Source: Pseudomonas fluorescens (GTDB lineage Bacteria; Pseudomonadota; Gammaproteobacteria; Pseudomonadales; Pseudomonadaceae). From it: a DNA stretch of 64,000 nt. The stretch covers positions 124,001 to 188,000 of the forward strand of contig NZ_CABVHU010000005.1 in assembly GCF_902497855.1 (NCBI RefSeq), given 5' to 3'. Of the stretch, positions 18,215-26,870 are shown piece by piece. Position numbers and translations under genes: made by a program. Every line of letters starts with the position of its first letter. The stretch's first letter is position 1. The notes under the pieces are model-generated. The model searched no databases, was not told the origin of the DNA, and worked only from the letters and a program-made list of their open reading frames with translations.

Positions 18215-19360
18215 GTGATCAAGTTGAAGCTAGACAACGTGAACAAACAATTGGGCGGCGCGCGGATTCTGCGCGACGTCAGCCTGGAGATCGCTGCGGG
18301 TGAATTCGTGGTGTTCGTTGGCCCTTCGGGCTGCGGCAAGTCGACGCTGCTGCGACTGATCGCCGGACTGGATTCGATCTGCGGCGGCGACCTGCTGATC
18401 GACGGGCGACGGGTCAACGACCTGGAGCCGCGCGAGCGTGGCGTGGGCATGGTGTTTCAGTCTTATGCGCTGTACCCGCACATGAGCGTCTACGACAACA
18501 TCTGTTTTGGTCTCAAACTGGCCAAGACGGAAAAGACCAGCCTGCGCGAGCGCGTGCTGAAAACGGCGCAAATCCTGCAGTTGGACAAACTGCTGCAACG
18601 CAAGCCAAAGGAATTGTCTGGAGGGCAGCGTCAGCGTGTGGCCATGGGCAGAGCCATGGCGCGGGAACCGGACATCTTGTTGTTCGATGAGCCGCTTTCC
18701 AACCTGGATGCGTCCTTGCGCGTGCAGATGCGCAACGAAATTGCCCGGCTGCATGCCCGACTGGGCTCGACCATGATCTACGTCACCCACGATCAGGTCG
18801 AAGCCATGACCCTGGCCGACAAAATTGTCGTGCTCAACGGCGGTCGCGTAGAACAGTTCGGCTCACCGCGCGAACTCTATGAACGGCCGGCCAGTCGCTT
18901 TGTCGCCGGTTTTCTCGGTTCGCCCAGGATGAATTTTCTGCCGGCACGCCTGCAGGCCCCAGGCGAAACCAGCCTGGTCGATACCCTCGTATGGGGTATC
19001 ACGCCCCTGCCCTTCGACAGCTCGAACCTGGTAGCGGGCACGCAGTTGAGCCTGGGGATTCGCCCGGAGCACGTGTCGCTCAAGGCGGCCGAGGGAACCG
19101 CCGGCGTCGTCGTGACCGGGGTCGAATACCTGGGCAGCGAAACCTATGTGCACCTCGAGACAGGTGAGGACGAGGCACTGATCTGTCGTTGCGAGGTCAG
19201 CGCCGGATGGCAGGCAGGCGATCGGGTCGAGCTACAGCTGGACATCGACAACCTGCACCTGTTCGACGCCGACGGCATGGCCTTGAAGCGCCACCCACAC
19301 GCCATTGAAACCCTGCCGGATGGCGTCTCTCTGCGCTCGGCACGAGCAAGCGCCCTATGA
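18215..19360 (+). CDS. Sugar ABC transporter ATPase (MalK/UgpC type)
   Basis: Cytoplasmic ATPase of 381 residues that energises the sugar importer. Visible motifs are Walker A GPSGCGKST near residue 36, the Q loop MVFQSYALYPHM, signature LSGGQRQRVAMGRA, Walker B DILLFDEPLSNLD and the switch TMIYVTHDQ. The C-terminal domain of about 140 residues is the regulatory TOBE/OB region of the MalK group. GTG 18215 follows AAGGAACAG. The stop overlaps the GH32 gene start (ATGA). Confidence 0.93.
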   Translation: MIKLKLDNVNKQLGGARILRDVSLEIAAGEFVVFVGPSGCGKSTLLRLIAGLDSICGGDLLIDGRRVNDLEPRERGVGMVFQSYALYPHMSVYDNICFGLKLAKTEKTSLRERVLKTAQILQLDKLLQRKPKELSGGQRQRVAMGRAMAREPDILLFDEPLSNLDASLRVQMRNEIARLHARLGSTMIYVTHDQVEAMTLADKIVVLNGGRVEQFGSPRELYERPASRFVAGFLGSPRMNFLPARLQAPGETSLVDTLVWGITPLPFDSSNLVAGTQLSLGIRPEHVSLKAAEGTAGVVVTGVEYLGSETYVHLETGEDEALICRCEVSAGWQAGDRVELQLDIDNLHLFDADGMALKRHPHAIETLPDGVSLRSARASAL

Positions 19361-20859
19361 CTGTGTATTTGAATCCTATGAATGACCCAATGTCCGCTGC
19401 CCTTGAGATTGCGCAGCATGCGCTGAGTGACGGCCTGTCTCGCGTCATCCACGATTATCGACCCGGTTATCATCTTGCCCCCCAAGTGGGCTGGATGAAC
19501 GACCCTAACGGGGTGGTGTATTTTCGTGGCGAATATCACGTTTTCTATCAACATTACCCCTTCGAAGCGAAATGGGGCCCGATGTATTGGGGGCACGCCA
19601 AGAGTGCCGATCTGGTTCATTGGCAGCACCTGCCCATTGCGCTGGCACCCGGCGATGACTTCGACCGTGACGGTTGTTTTTCCGGTAGCGCGGTGGTGTG
19701 TGGAGATACCCTGGCACTGATCTACACCGGACACACCTGGCTGGGGGACGTGGGTGACGAACGCTCGATCCGTCAAGTCCAGTGCCTGGCCACCAGCGTC
19801 GACGGCATCCGGTTCGTCAAGCATGGCGCAGTCATCGAGACCGCACCGCAAGACACGATCATGCACTTTCGTGACCCCAAGGTATGGAAGGAGGATGACT
19901 ATTGGTACCTCATTGCCGGCGCACGTCTGGGCGATAGGCCGCTGCTCCCGCTGTACCGTTCCACGGATCTGCACGCCTGGGAGTTCCTTGACTATGTGTC
20001 CAGCGGCGCCGAGGGCGATGGCTATATGTGGGAGTGCCCGGATCTGTTTCGACTGAACGGACGCGATGTGCTGCTGTACTCCCCCCAAGGCATGCCACCC
20101 AAAGGTTACGATCGGCTCAACAAGTACCAGACGGGTTACCGAGTGGGCCGACTCGATAACGAGTGGCACTTCACTGGCGGGCCTTTTATCGAGCTGGATA
20201 ACGGCCACGATTTCTATGCAGCGCAGACGCTATTGGCCGCCGATGGTCGGCGCCTTGTGTGGGCGTGGCTCGACATGTGGGAAAGCCCGATGCCGAGCCA
20301 GGCCCATCACTGGTGCGGCATGCTCGGATTGCCACGCGAACTTGAACTGTGCGCCGATCGCCTTTGCGTATATCCGGCACGGGAGCTTACCGCTCTGCGC
20401 AAGGCGCCATTGCCGAGCACGCCGTGGTGGGAGGAGTCGGGAACCCGGTGGGTGCCGGAAGTGAATGGCGATATGCTCGAAATCCATATGCACCTGGATG
20501 TGCTCGGCTGCACCGACGGCCACCTGGGAATCGCCTTGCGCTGCAGCGACGATGGCCATGAACAAACCCTGCTCTACTACGATGCGGCGTTGCAGCGTCT
20601 GGTACTTGACCGCAGCCGCTCGGGTGCGCAAGTCACCGGTCAGCGCAGCGTGTCGATAGACCCGACACAAGAGCGACTGGCACTGCGTGTGTTCCTCGAT
20701 CGCTCGTCCATTGAGGTGTTCGACGAAAACGGGCGCTTCAGCCTCAGCAGTCGCCTCTATCCGCGGCCCGACAGTCTGGGCGTGAAGCTGTTTAACCACG
20801 GGAGTGGCGGGCGTGTCTCGATTCCCAAGGCATGGCCTCTCGACTCTGGATGGCTGTGA
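19357..20859 (+). CDS. GH32 beta-fructofuranosidase (sucrose hydrolase)
   Basis: Glycoside hydrolase family 32 enzyme, 500 residues, with no signal peptide, so it should cleave imported sucrose or short fructans in the cytoplasm. The three catalytic residues are visible: nucleophile Asp49 in WMNDPNG, transition-state Asp173 in FRDPK and acid/base Glu226 in WECPDLF. A five-bladed N-terminal propeller and a C-terminal beta-sandwich (about 350-495, with FLDRSSIEVF) are both present. It is coupled to the ATPase gene by a 4-base overlap. Because the importer is ABC rather than PTS, free sucrose rather than sucrose-6-phosphate is the likely substrate. Confidence 0.92.
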   Translation: MTVYLNPMNDPMSAALEIAQHALSDGLSRVIHDYRPGYHLAPQVGWMNDPNGVVYFRGEYHVFYQHYPFEAKWGPMYWGHAKSADLVHWQHLPIALAPGDDFDRDGCFSGSAVVCGDTLALIYTGHTWLGDVGDERSIRQVQCLATSVDGIRFVKHGAVIETAPQDTIMHFRDPKVWKEDDYWYLIAGARLGDRPLLPLYRSTDLHAWEFLDYVSSGAEGDGYMWECPDLFRLNGRDVLLYSPQGMPPKGYDRLNKYQTGYRVGRLDNEWHFTGGPFIELDNGHDFYAAQTLLAADGRRLVWAWLDMWESPMPSQAHHWCGMLGLPRELELCADRLCVYPARELTALRKAPLPSTPWWEESGTRWVPEVNGDMLEIHMHLDVLGCTDGHLGIALRCSDDGHEQTLLYYDAALQRLVLDRSRSGAQVTGQRSVSIDPTQERLALRVFLDRSSIEVFDENGRFSLSSRLYPRPDSLGVKLFNHGSGGRVSIPKAWPLDSGWL

Positions 20860-20934
20860 GCAGCGTCATTCGAGTCGCGAGAAGCCCGGGCCCTGTGTCA
20901 TGATTCTGCGTCAACCTGACCGGCCTTGCCTCGC

Positions 20935-21927
20935 ATGACTTCAGTGAAAGACGTTGCACAGCTGGCCGGCGTGTCCCTGATGACGGTTTCTCGAGCGCTC
21001 AACAATCCGGAAAAACTGAGCCCCGAAACCCTTCAGCGGGTACGTCGCGCCATTGATGAACTGCAATTCGTACCGAGCCTGTCGGCGCGCAAGATGCGCG
21101 GCGACAACCTCCAGTCGCGCACCATCGGTGTGTTCGCGCTGGATACCGCGACCACACCGTTCGCGGTCGAGTTGCTGCTGTCCATCGAGCAGACCGCGCA
21201 GCAGGCGGGCTGGAATGTGTTCATCCTTAACCTGTTGAGCAACCCGCCCACCGACCAGAACATCGACCTGATGTTGTCGCACCGTCCCGACGGGTTGATC
21301 TTCAGCGCCATGGGTTTTCGCCAGGTGTGCATTCCCGAACGCTTGAAGAGCAAACCCCTGGTACTCGCCAATTGCCTGGCCGATGACAGTGGCCTGGTGA
21401 GTTATGTGCCAGACGACGAAACGGGGCAGTATCGAGCCGTACATCACGCGTTGAGCCAGGGCTATCGGCGGCCTCTGTGCATCAATCTGCCAAAACAGAG
21501 TCTGGCCTGGGATCTGCGACAAAAAGGCCTGCAGCGTGCCTGTAAGGCATTCGGACTGGCGCCTGACGCGCTCCTGCAGTACGACCTTTCCGATCATGAC
21601 GCCTATGGTGAAACCGCAGCCATCCTCGACCGGCACATCATTGATGGTCGCCCCCAATTCGATATTCTGATCTGTGGAAACGACCGCATTGCCTTTTGTG
21701 CCTATCAGCTGTTGTTGGGCCGTGGCCTGAAAATTCCCGACGATGTCGCCGTGCTCGGCTATGACAACATGATCGGTATTGCCGAGCTGTTCATCCCGCC
21801 GCTGACCACGGTGCAACTGCCGTACTACGAGATCGGTCGCCAGGCTGCCCGGCACCTGATCGAGACCCTCGACGTATCGGGAGCCCAGCCAGTTGATTGT
21901 CCATTGGTGGTCAGGGCATCGCTATAA
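20935..21927 (+). CDS. LacI-family repressor of the sucrose locus
   Basis: DNA-binding repressor of 330 residues. The N-terminal helix-turn-helix reads VKDVAQLAGVSLMTVSRALN, and the rest is a periplasmic-binding-like sugar-sensing domain ending with VAVLGYDNMIGIAELFIPPL. ATG 20935 is preferred; an in-frame TTG at 20926 is possible and no clear ribosome site decides. It lies 75 bases after the hydrolase on the same strand. The 12-bp palindrome at 15048 is the probable target; the inducer is probably sucrose or fructose. Confidence 0.88.
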   Translation: MTSVKDVAQLAGVSLMTVSRALNNPEKLSPETLQRVRRAIDELQFVPSLSARKMRGDNLQSRTIGVFALDTATTPFAVELLLSIEQTAQQAGWNVFILNLLSNPPTDQNIDLMLSHRPDGLIFSAMGFRQVCIPERLKSKPLVLANCLADDSGLVSYVPDDETGQYRAVHHALSQGYRRPLCINLPKQSLAWDLRQKGLQRACKAFGLAPDALLQYDLSDHDAYGETAAILDRHIIDGRPQFDILICGNDRIAFCAYQLLLGRGLKIPDDVAVLGYDNMIGIAELFIPPLTTVQLPYYEIGRQAARHLIETLDVSGAQPVDCPLVVRASL

Positions 21928-21995
21928 GATTCAGTTGATTCTGCGTGACGAGTGGCCTTTTAACGCGTGCTGTCTGAATAAACGCGGCGCCCTTG

Positions 21996-22026
21996 AGACC
22001 ATCGCGAGCAAGCTCGCTCCTACAGA
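21996..22026. repeat. REP element
   Basis: Single REP unit, CCATCGCGAGCAAGCTCGCT followed by CCTACAGAG, between the LacI gene and tam. Confidence 0.65.
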
Positions 22027-22038
22027 GAGAGAGCGGCA

Positions 22039-22809
22039 TCAACGGGTCGCGACGATAAATAATCGCGGGAACGGCAGTAGGACCGAGCCATCGGCCAGCG
22101 CCGGGTAAGCCCGCTCGATGGCCGCCTGATACTGCTTGAGGAACTGCGCCCGCGCCTCTTCGTCCAGCGGCTCGAGAAACGGCCGCAAACCACTGCCCTT
22201 GAACCACTCGACCACACCGCAAGCGCCGCCCGCGAGCGGGTGGTGGTACGTCGTGCGCCACACATCGACCCGGGAACAGTGAGGTCGCAGCATCGAGTAG
22301 TAACCGCTGGCACTTTTTATTTCCGTCCTCTGCCCGGCGACGCCTGCCAGTTTGCCGACCCAGGGGTCATCGGCTGCGACTTCGCGCATCAAGCGGTGGG
22401 AGGGCTCGTTGAGGTTGTCCGGCATCTGGATCGCCAGGCTGCCACCGGGCGCCAGTTTGTTCACTAATGCCGGCAGCAGGTTCGCGTGATCCGGCAGCCA
22501 TTGCAGCGCCGCGTTGGCAAAGATCACATCGAACGGGCCGCTCTCGCTCCAGGTATCAATGTCAGCGGTATCGAATTGCACCTGCGGCAAACGCTGGCGG
22601 GCGGCTTCGATCATGTCGGTCGAACTGTCCAGCCCGCGCACCGTGGCGTTGGCGAAGCGTTCCACCAGCAATTCGGTGGAGTTACCGGGGCCGCAACCGA
22701 TATCGATGGCCGAGCGCACGTCAGTGCCGGGAATGGCAGCCAGCAGGTCACGGGCCGGGCGCGTGCGTTCATCTTCAAAAGCGACGTATTGTTTGGCGGA
22801 CCAACTCAT
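22039..22809 (-). CDS. tam: Trans-aconitate 2-methyltransferase
   Basis: SAM-dependent enzyme of 256 residues that methylates trans-aconitate, a spontaneous inhibitor formed from cis-aconitate. It begins MSWSAKQYVAFEDERTRPAR, the typical Tam start, with SAM motif I as IDIGCGPGNSTELL near residue 37 and the family blocks FANAALQWLPDH and SLAIQMPDNLNEPSH. It stands alone between a REP unit and a divergent region. Length equals that of the family. Confidence 0.93.
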   Translation of the reverse strand: MSWSAKQYVAFEDERTRPARDLLAAIPGTDVRSAIDIGCGPGNSTELLVERFANATVRGLDSSTDMIEAARQRLPQVQFDTADIDTWSESGPFDVIFANAALQWLPDHANLLPALVNKLAPGGSLAIQMPDNLNEPSHRLMREVAADDPWVGKLAGVAGQRTEIKSASGYYSMLRPHCSRVDVWRTTYHHPLAGGACGVVEWFKGSGLRPFLEPLDEEARAQFLKQYQAAIERAYPALADGSVLLPFPRLFIVATR

Positions 22810-22938
22810 TGCGTTCTCCTGACGGTGCGTTTCTGCAAAACGGGGTCACCAAGATACAGCGCCACTGTCGATCTGACTCCCCCTGAAGATGTATGGATCG
22901 ATTACAAAGCGAGCTCTCGCGTCGGGTCATTCAGATTG

Positions 22939-22967
22939 AAAAAACCGGCCTGACGGGCCGGTTTTTT
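22939..22967 (-). terminator. Rho-independent terminator of the small lipoprotein gene
   Basis: AAAAAACCGGCC-TGAC-GGGCCGGTTTTTT; it serves the minus-strand gene at 22984 and could also work in the other direction. Confidence 0.8.
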
Positions 22968-22983
22968 GCTGTTTGCACATCAG

Positions 22984-23130
22984 CTATTTTTCCGGCGCAT
23001 CCTTCTCCTGCATCTGCACCGAGGATTTGGTGCCATCCGTATTGTCCTTGGTCTCGTTGTCCGAATTGTCGAAGCAGCCTTGCAAGGCGAGCAGGCAGCA
23101 GGAAAGGCACAGCGTACGGGCGAGGTTCAT
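22984..23130 (-). CDS. Small lipoprotein, 48 aa
   Basis: Very short gene with a convincing lipoprotein signal: MNLARTLCLSCCLLALQGC ends in the lipobox LQGC, giving a mature peptide of about 30 residues that is hydrophilic (NSDNETKDNTDGTKSS, then a tail ending DAPEK). GGAGAA precedes the ATG by 6 bases and a terminator follows directly. It is likely an outer-membrane-anchored small lipoprotein of unknown function. Confidence 0.65.
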   Translation of the reverse strand: MNLARTLCLSCCLLALQGCFDNSDNETKDNTDGTKSSVQMQEKDAPEK

Positions 23131-23320
23131 GGTGTTCTCCGGGGTAAAGGGCTTGATGTAGTGACCCGACCTAACCGATATGGTTGCTATCGATCGCAGC
23201 TGACGCGATGAGCGTGCAGGCGTTTTTGGAAGCTGAATTAAGCGAATAGAAATGTAAGCAGAATTTTCAGCATGCCGGCGCTGTCACAAAATCAGGCGCA
23301 TCCCTATAAGGAACACGGCA

Positions 23321-23731
23321 ATGAAATTCGCAAAAATCTCGCAGAAACTCGCTCTGTGGGCCGGTAGCCCCAAGACCTTCATGAGCGCGTTGATTCTGAT
23401 TGGTCTGTGGGGTCTGAGTGGGCCGATTTTCGATTACAACGATACCTGGCAACTGATCATCAACACCTCCACCACCATCATCACGTTCCTCATGGTGTTT
23501 TTGATCCAGAACACGCAGAACCGCGATACCGACATCCTGCACCTGAAGATCGATGAATTGCTGCGGGTCAACAAGGAGGCGCGTAACGCGATGCTCGGGC
23601 TCGAATTGCTCGATCTCAAGCAACTGGAAGCCTTGCGCAAACACTATCGCGCCATGGGCGAAAATGAAGTGTTCGACCTCGAAGGCCTCGTCTCCAAGGG
23701 CAAGCAAAAACCGAAGTGGGACGAGTGCTGA
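23321..23731 (+). CDS. Low-affinity iron permease family protein
   Basis: Small inner-membrane protein, 136 residues, of the low-affinity iron permease family (related to yeast Fet4 by name; bacterial role not well established). Two membrane spans are visible, FMSALILIGLWGLSGPIF and LIINTSTTIITFLMVFLIQN, followed by the family block NTQNRDTDILHLKIDELLR and a charged cytoplasmic tail. AAGGA lies 9 bases before ATG 23321. It stands alone between the small lipoprotein and DUF4142 genes. Confidence 0.85.
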   Translation: MKFAKISQKLALWAGSPKTFMSALILIGLWGLSGPIFDYNDTWQLIINTSTTIITFLMVFLIQNTQNRDTDILHLKIDELLRVNKEARNAMLGLELLDLKQLEALRKHYRAMGENEVFDLEGLVSKGKQKPKWDEC

Positions 23732-23733
23732 GC

Positions 23734-23765
23734 AAAAAAAAGGCGCGTGACCTGAGTCACGCGCC
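23734..23765 (-). terminator. Terminator of the DUF4142 gene
   Basis: Perfect stem GGCGCGTGAC-CTGA-GTCACGCGCC; on the minus strand it is followed by a run of T, so it fits the end of the gene at 23789. Confidence 0.85.
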
Positions 23766-23788
23766 GCTTACGTTTAACACTGCTCCCC

Positions 23789-24292
23789 CTAGCGGCTGGC
23801 TTGCAGTGCCCTGGCCATCTGCAGATGGTTTTGCAGTTTGGGCAGGGTTTCTTCAGCGAAGGCTTTGATTTGCGGGACGTCGGTCGTCTGCGCGGCCTGC
23901 TGCAGCTGCTCGATGGCTTCCTGGGTGGTTTTCACCTGACTGGCCGCGTAGGCCTGGTCGAAGCTTGCGTCTGCTTTCACTTCCGGCATCAGGGCCTTGG
24001 CCTTGTCGACCACTTCTTCGCGTGGGGCCACTGGCAAATCCAGTTGCTTGGCGATTTTCGCCAGATGCTGGTTGGCGGTGGTGCGGTCGTTGATGACGAC
24101 GATGGTGTAATCCTTGACCTGTTTGGACTCGGACAACTGGTGCGCCAGGCGACTGGCTTCGATGTCGGCCATGCCTTTGGCCGAGGCATCATTGATGAAT
24201 TCGGCAGCGGACTGGGCAAACGCACTGCTGGCAAACAGGCCCAGTAACGTGGCAAAACTGGCATTGCGTAATCGGCTGGCCATCCGGCTCAT
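23789..24292 (-). CDS. DUF4142 exported protein
   Basis: Exported 167-residue protein with signal peptide (FATLLGLFASSAFAQS) and a ferritin-like four-helix DUF4142 domain (AAEFINDASAKGMADIEASR, then VKDYTIVVINDRTTANQHL). The precise function is unknown; relatives are induced under osmotic and oxidative stress. It is followed by a terminator. The neighbouring KGG-repeat gene on the same strand is also of a stress-associated family. Confidence 0.85.
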   Translation of the reverse strand: MSRMASRLRNASFATLLGLFASSAFAQSAAEFINDASAKGMADIEASRLAHQLSESKQVKDYTIVVINDRTTANQHLAKIAKQLDLPVAPREEVVDKAKALMPEVKADASFDQAYAASQVKTTQEAIEQLQQAAQTTDVPQIKAFAEETLPKLQNHLQMARALQASR

Positions 24293-24365
24293 GGTCGCGC
24301 CCTCCTCTTGAAAAATTCAAGCGGGAGCTTGCGCCCCCGCCTCTCGATCAAAACTACCTCAGCAA

Positions 24366-24524
24366 CTATTTCGATTTCTGACCGCCTTTGCGGCCCATAT
24401 CGGGTTTCGCAGGGTCTTTTTCGACAGTCGTAGTGGTAGTTTTCCCACCTTTGCGACCGGCTTCAGACGCCTTCGTTCGATCGTTGGCGAAGTTTCCCGA
24501 GTTCGAGTTTCTTGAGTTAGGCAT
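24366..24524 (-). CDS. KGG-repeat stress-induced protein, 52 aa
   Basis: Small hydrophilic protein starting MPNSRNSNSGNF and carrying two copies of the glycine-lysine repeat (EAGRKGGKT and DMGRKGGQK) of the stress-induced bacterial acidophilic repeat family, related to the Bacillus GsiB type. It is probably a disordered, desiccation- or general-stress-linked protein. The ribosome site AGAGGTAGAG precedes ATG 24524. Confidence 0.8.
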   Translation of the reverse strand: MPNSRNSNSGNFANDRTKASEAGRKGGKTTTTTVEKDPAKPDMGRKGGQKSK

Positions 24525-24639
24525 GATTCTCTACCTCTTTTGATGAGCGCAGCGAGCAGAAGCCCGCATAGAATCAGAATTTCGAACACCGCAAAGGTTT
24601 AGAAAACATGGAATCTCCGCGACGAACGGTGACGTGTTT

Positions 24640-25989
24640 TCAGGCATCGGGGGGCAGGTGCTGCTGGCGTTTGGCGCGGTACATGGCTTCGTCGGCATGC
24701 CTGAACAACTGATGTTCTTCGATGCCATCCTCGGGGTAATGCGCAACGCCGATGCTCGGCTGGATATTCACGCTGTGCCCGTCCAGGCGCAAAGGCTGGG
24801 AGAGGACCTGGCGGATTTTTCCCGCCACGCTGTCGGCGTCTTCGCAGGCGTGGATGCTGTGCAGCAACACGACAAACTCGTCACCGCCGATGCGCGCCAC
24901 CGTGTCGGTTTCGCGCACACAGTGCGTGAGCCGATTGGCGACCGCTTGCAACAGCATGTCGCCCACCGCGTGGCCGTGGGTGTCGTTGACTTCCTTGAAG
25001 CGGTCGAGATCGATGTACAGCAAGGCCATTCGGCCGCCGTCTGCCCGGGCCAGTATCAATGACGCCTTGAGTCGCTCACGGAGCAGCTCGCGATTGGGCA
25101 ACTGGGTGAGTTGATCGTACCGGGCCATGCGCTGCAGCCTGGCATGCAATTGCTTGCGTTCGATAGCCGTCGCGACCTGGGCGCAAACGTACTGCAGCAA
25201 TTCCTTGTCCTGCTCCGTGTAGCGCTCGCCACCGGGCACGCTTTTGACGATCAGCGCACCGATGGTGCCGTTCTGCGAACTCAACGGCACGCCCAGCCAA
25301 CAGGGCGATTGCTGGTTCGCCACCAGCGCCTCGTACCCTTCGGGCACATTGTCCAGTTCCGGGGTCAGCAGGATCGGCTGGCCGCTGCGAATGACCTCGG
25401 CGCACAGACGTCCGGTGATGGTTCCGGGCTGTTCGGGTTGCAGTTCATGGTCGTCGACGTGATAAGGAAAATTCAGCTGCCCGCAATGTTCGTCATACAA
25501 CGCGACGGAGAAGTTCAGCGCCGGCAGCCATTCGCCGATGAGCAAATGGATGCGCTGGAACAGCGCCAGCAAATCTTCCGTGACGTGGGCGGCTTCGGAA
25601 ATAGCGTACAGCGCCGCTTGCCGGGCCTCGGCCTCTTTGCGCTCGGTAATGTCGCGGGCCACGGCGATGCGCAGTTGGTCGACTTCCGACCAGCGGGCCG
25701 ACCAGAGGATGTGCACCACCCGGCCATCCTTGCGCAGGTAGCGATTCTCGAAGTTGAGCTTGGGCTCGCCGCCCATGATTTCCCGGGCGGCGTCGAGGGT
25801 GCGCTGCCGATCGGCGGGATGCACCAGATCGATCATCGGCTGGCCGATCAACTCGTCGGGGGTGTAGCCGAAAATGCGCTCGCAGGCTGCGCTGACGAAT
25901 ACGAAGCAACCTTGTTTATCGACCGCACAGACAACGTCCAGCAAGAGATCGAGGTAGCTCGCCTGGGGCGCTGAATTTCTGGTTGCCAT
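24640..25989 (-). CDS. PAS-GAF diguanylate cyclase
   Basis: Cytoplasmic c-di-GMP synthase of 449 residues. A PAS domain (about 10-130, FVSAACERIFGYTPDELIGQ) is followed by a GAF domain (about 150-290) and a GGDEF domain (about 300-445) with intact active site IGGDEFVV. The I-site (RxxD) is not clear, so product inhibition is uncertain. ATG 25989 (MATRNSAPQ) is the natural start; an upstream in-frame extension to 26109 has no matching domain. No transmembrane span is present, so the sensed signal is intracellular. Confidence 0.88.
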   Translation of the reverse strand: MATRNSAPQASYLDLLLDVVCAVDKQGCFVFVSAACERIFGYTPDELIGQPMIDLVHPADRQRTLDAAREIMGGEPKLNFENRYLRKDGRVVHILWSARWSEVDQLRIAVARDITERKEAEARQAALYAISEAAHVTEDLLALFQRIHLLIGEWLPALNFSVALYDEHCGQLNFPYHVDDHELQPEQPGTITGRLCAEVIRSGQPILLTPELDNVPEGYEALVANQQSPCWLGVPLSSQNGTIGALIVKSVPGGERYTEQDKELLQYVCAQVATAIERKQLHARLQRMARYDQLTQLPNRELLRERLKASLILARADGGRMALLYIDLDRFKEVNDTHGHAVGDMLLQAVANRLTHCVRETDTVARIGGDEFVVLLHSIHACEDADSVAGKIRQVLSQPLRLDGHSVNIQPSIGVAHYPEDGIEEHQLFRHADEAMYRAKRQQHLPPDA

Positions 25990-26074
25990 GGTGCGTTGGG
26001 CGCTTCCCGACAATGCAGCAATAAAGAACCATCCCTGACCGATCAGTGCCGCTGACGCGTCCGTGCAATCAGCC

Positions 26075-26713
26075 TCACGCCTTGTTCGGCACCAGCCCCG
26101 GCAATGCATGCACCAGGGCGTTGATGGCGAAACCGATGAACATTACCCCGCACAGCCGGGTGATCGCCAGTTCATGCCGTTGGTACAGGCTGCGCACCTG
26201 CCGTGCGCCGACGATGCCAATGAGAATAGCGTAGGCCATCAGGCCGCCGACGAAGCTCAGAACAATCAACCACGGCAACATTGACCAATGCAACAGTTCT
26301 GCGCGGCTCGAGAGCAGCGCGGTAAACGTCGCCACCGCCACCGGATAAGCCTTGGGATTGGTCAGGCCAAACAGAATGCCGTGCCAGAACGGCTGCCGCG
26401 CCGGGCCTTGAGACGCCTGGACATTGCTGCGACGGGCACGTACCGCGCGCAGACCGAGCCAGAACAGATACAGCCCACTGAGCATGCCCAACACATCGAA
26501 GGCGGTACTGCCGATTTCCCGCGCACCGACAATCGCGATCAACGCGGTGCTGCACCAGACCACATCCCCCAGCAAATGCCCGCAGAGAAACCCCGCCCCG
26601 GCCCGCCGGCCATGCGCCGCGCCGATGCCGAACACCGCCAGCACCCCAGGCCCCGGCGTGATGCCGTAGACAAAGCCTGAGGCGAGAACGGCCATTAGAA
26701 GCGATGGGGTCAT
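26075..26713 (-). CDS. LysE family exporter
   Basis: Inner-membrane exporter of 212 residues in the LysE/RhtB superfamily, with about six hydrophobic spans. It begins MTPSLLMAVLASGFVYGITP with the family's GPGVLAVFGIGAAHGRRAG motif. AAGGA lies 6 bases before the start at 26713. It likely exports an amino acid or similar small molecule; the substrate cannot be told from sequence. A LysE paralogue of another subtype is at 57448. Confidence 0.88.
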   Translation of the reverse strand: MTPSLLMAVLASGFVYGITPGPGVLAVFGIGAAHGRRAGAGFLCGHLLGDVVWCSTALIAIVGAREIGSTAFDVLGMLSGLYLFWLGLRAVRARRSNVQASQGPARQPFWHGILFGLTNPKAYPVAVATFTALLSSRAELLHWSMLPWLIVLSFVGGLMAYAILIGIVGARQVRSLYQRHELAITRLCGVMFIGFAINALVHALPGLVPNKA

Positions 26714-26870
26714 GGGAAGTCCTTGTTGAGCCTGGGTGAATGCACGCCAGTCTATCTCAGGTCCCTGGGGCGGTGGTGCTGGATCACTTTGGGTGGTTGG
26801 ATGGACGGCGTGGCGCACTCGACAGCTCCTGCCGGGGAGTCCCTGCAGGAGCTGACGAAGGCTGCGATCT

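Noticed and set aside
19357..20859. GH32 enzyme read as a sucrose-6-phosphate hydrolase of a PTS system
   Set aside because: No PTS gene is in the locus, and the partner is an ABC importer, so free sucrose is the better substrate.
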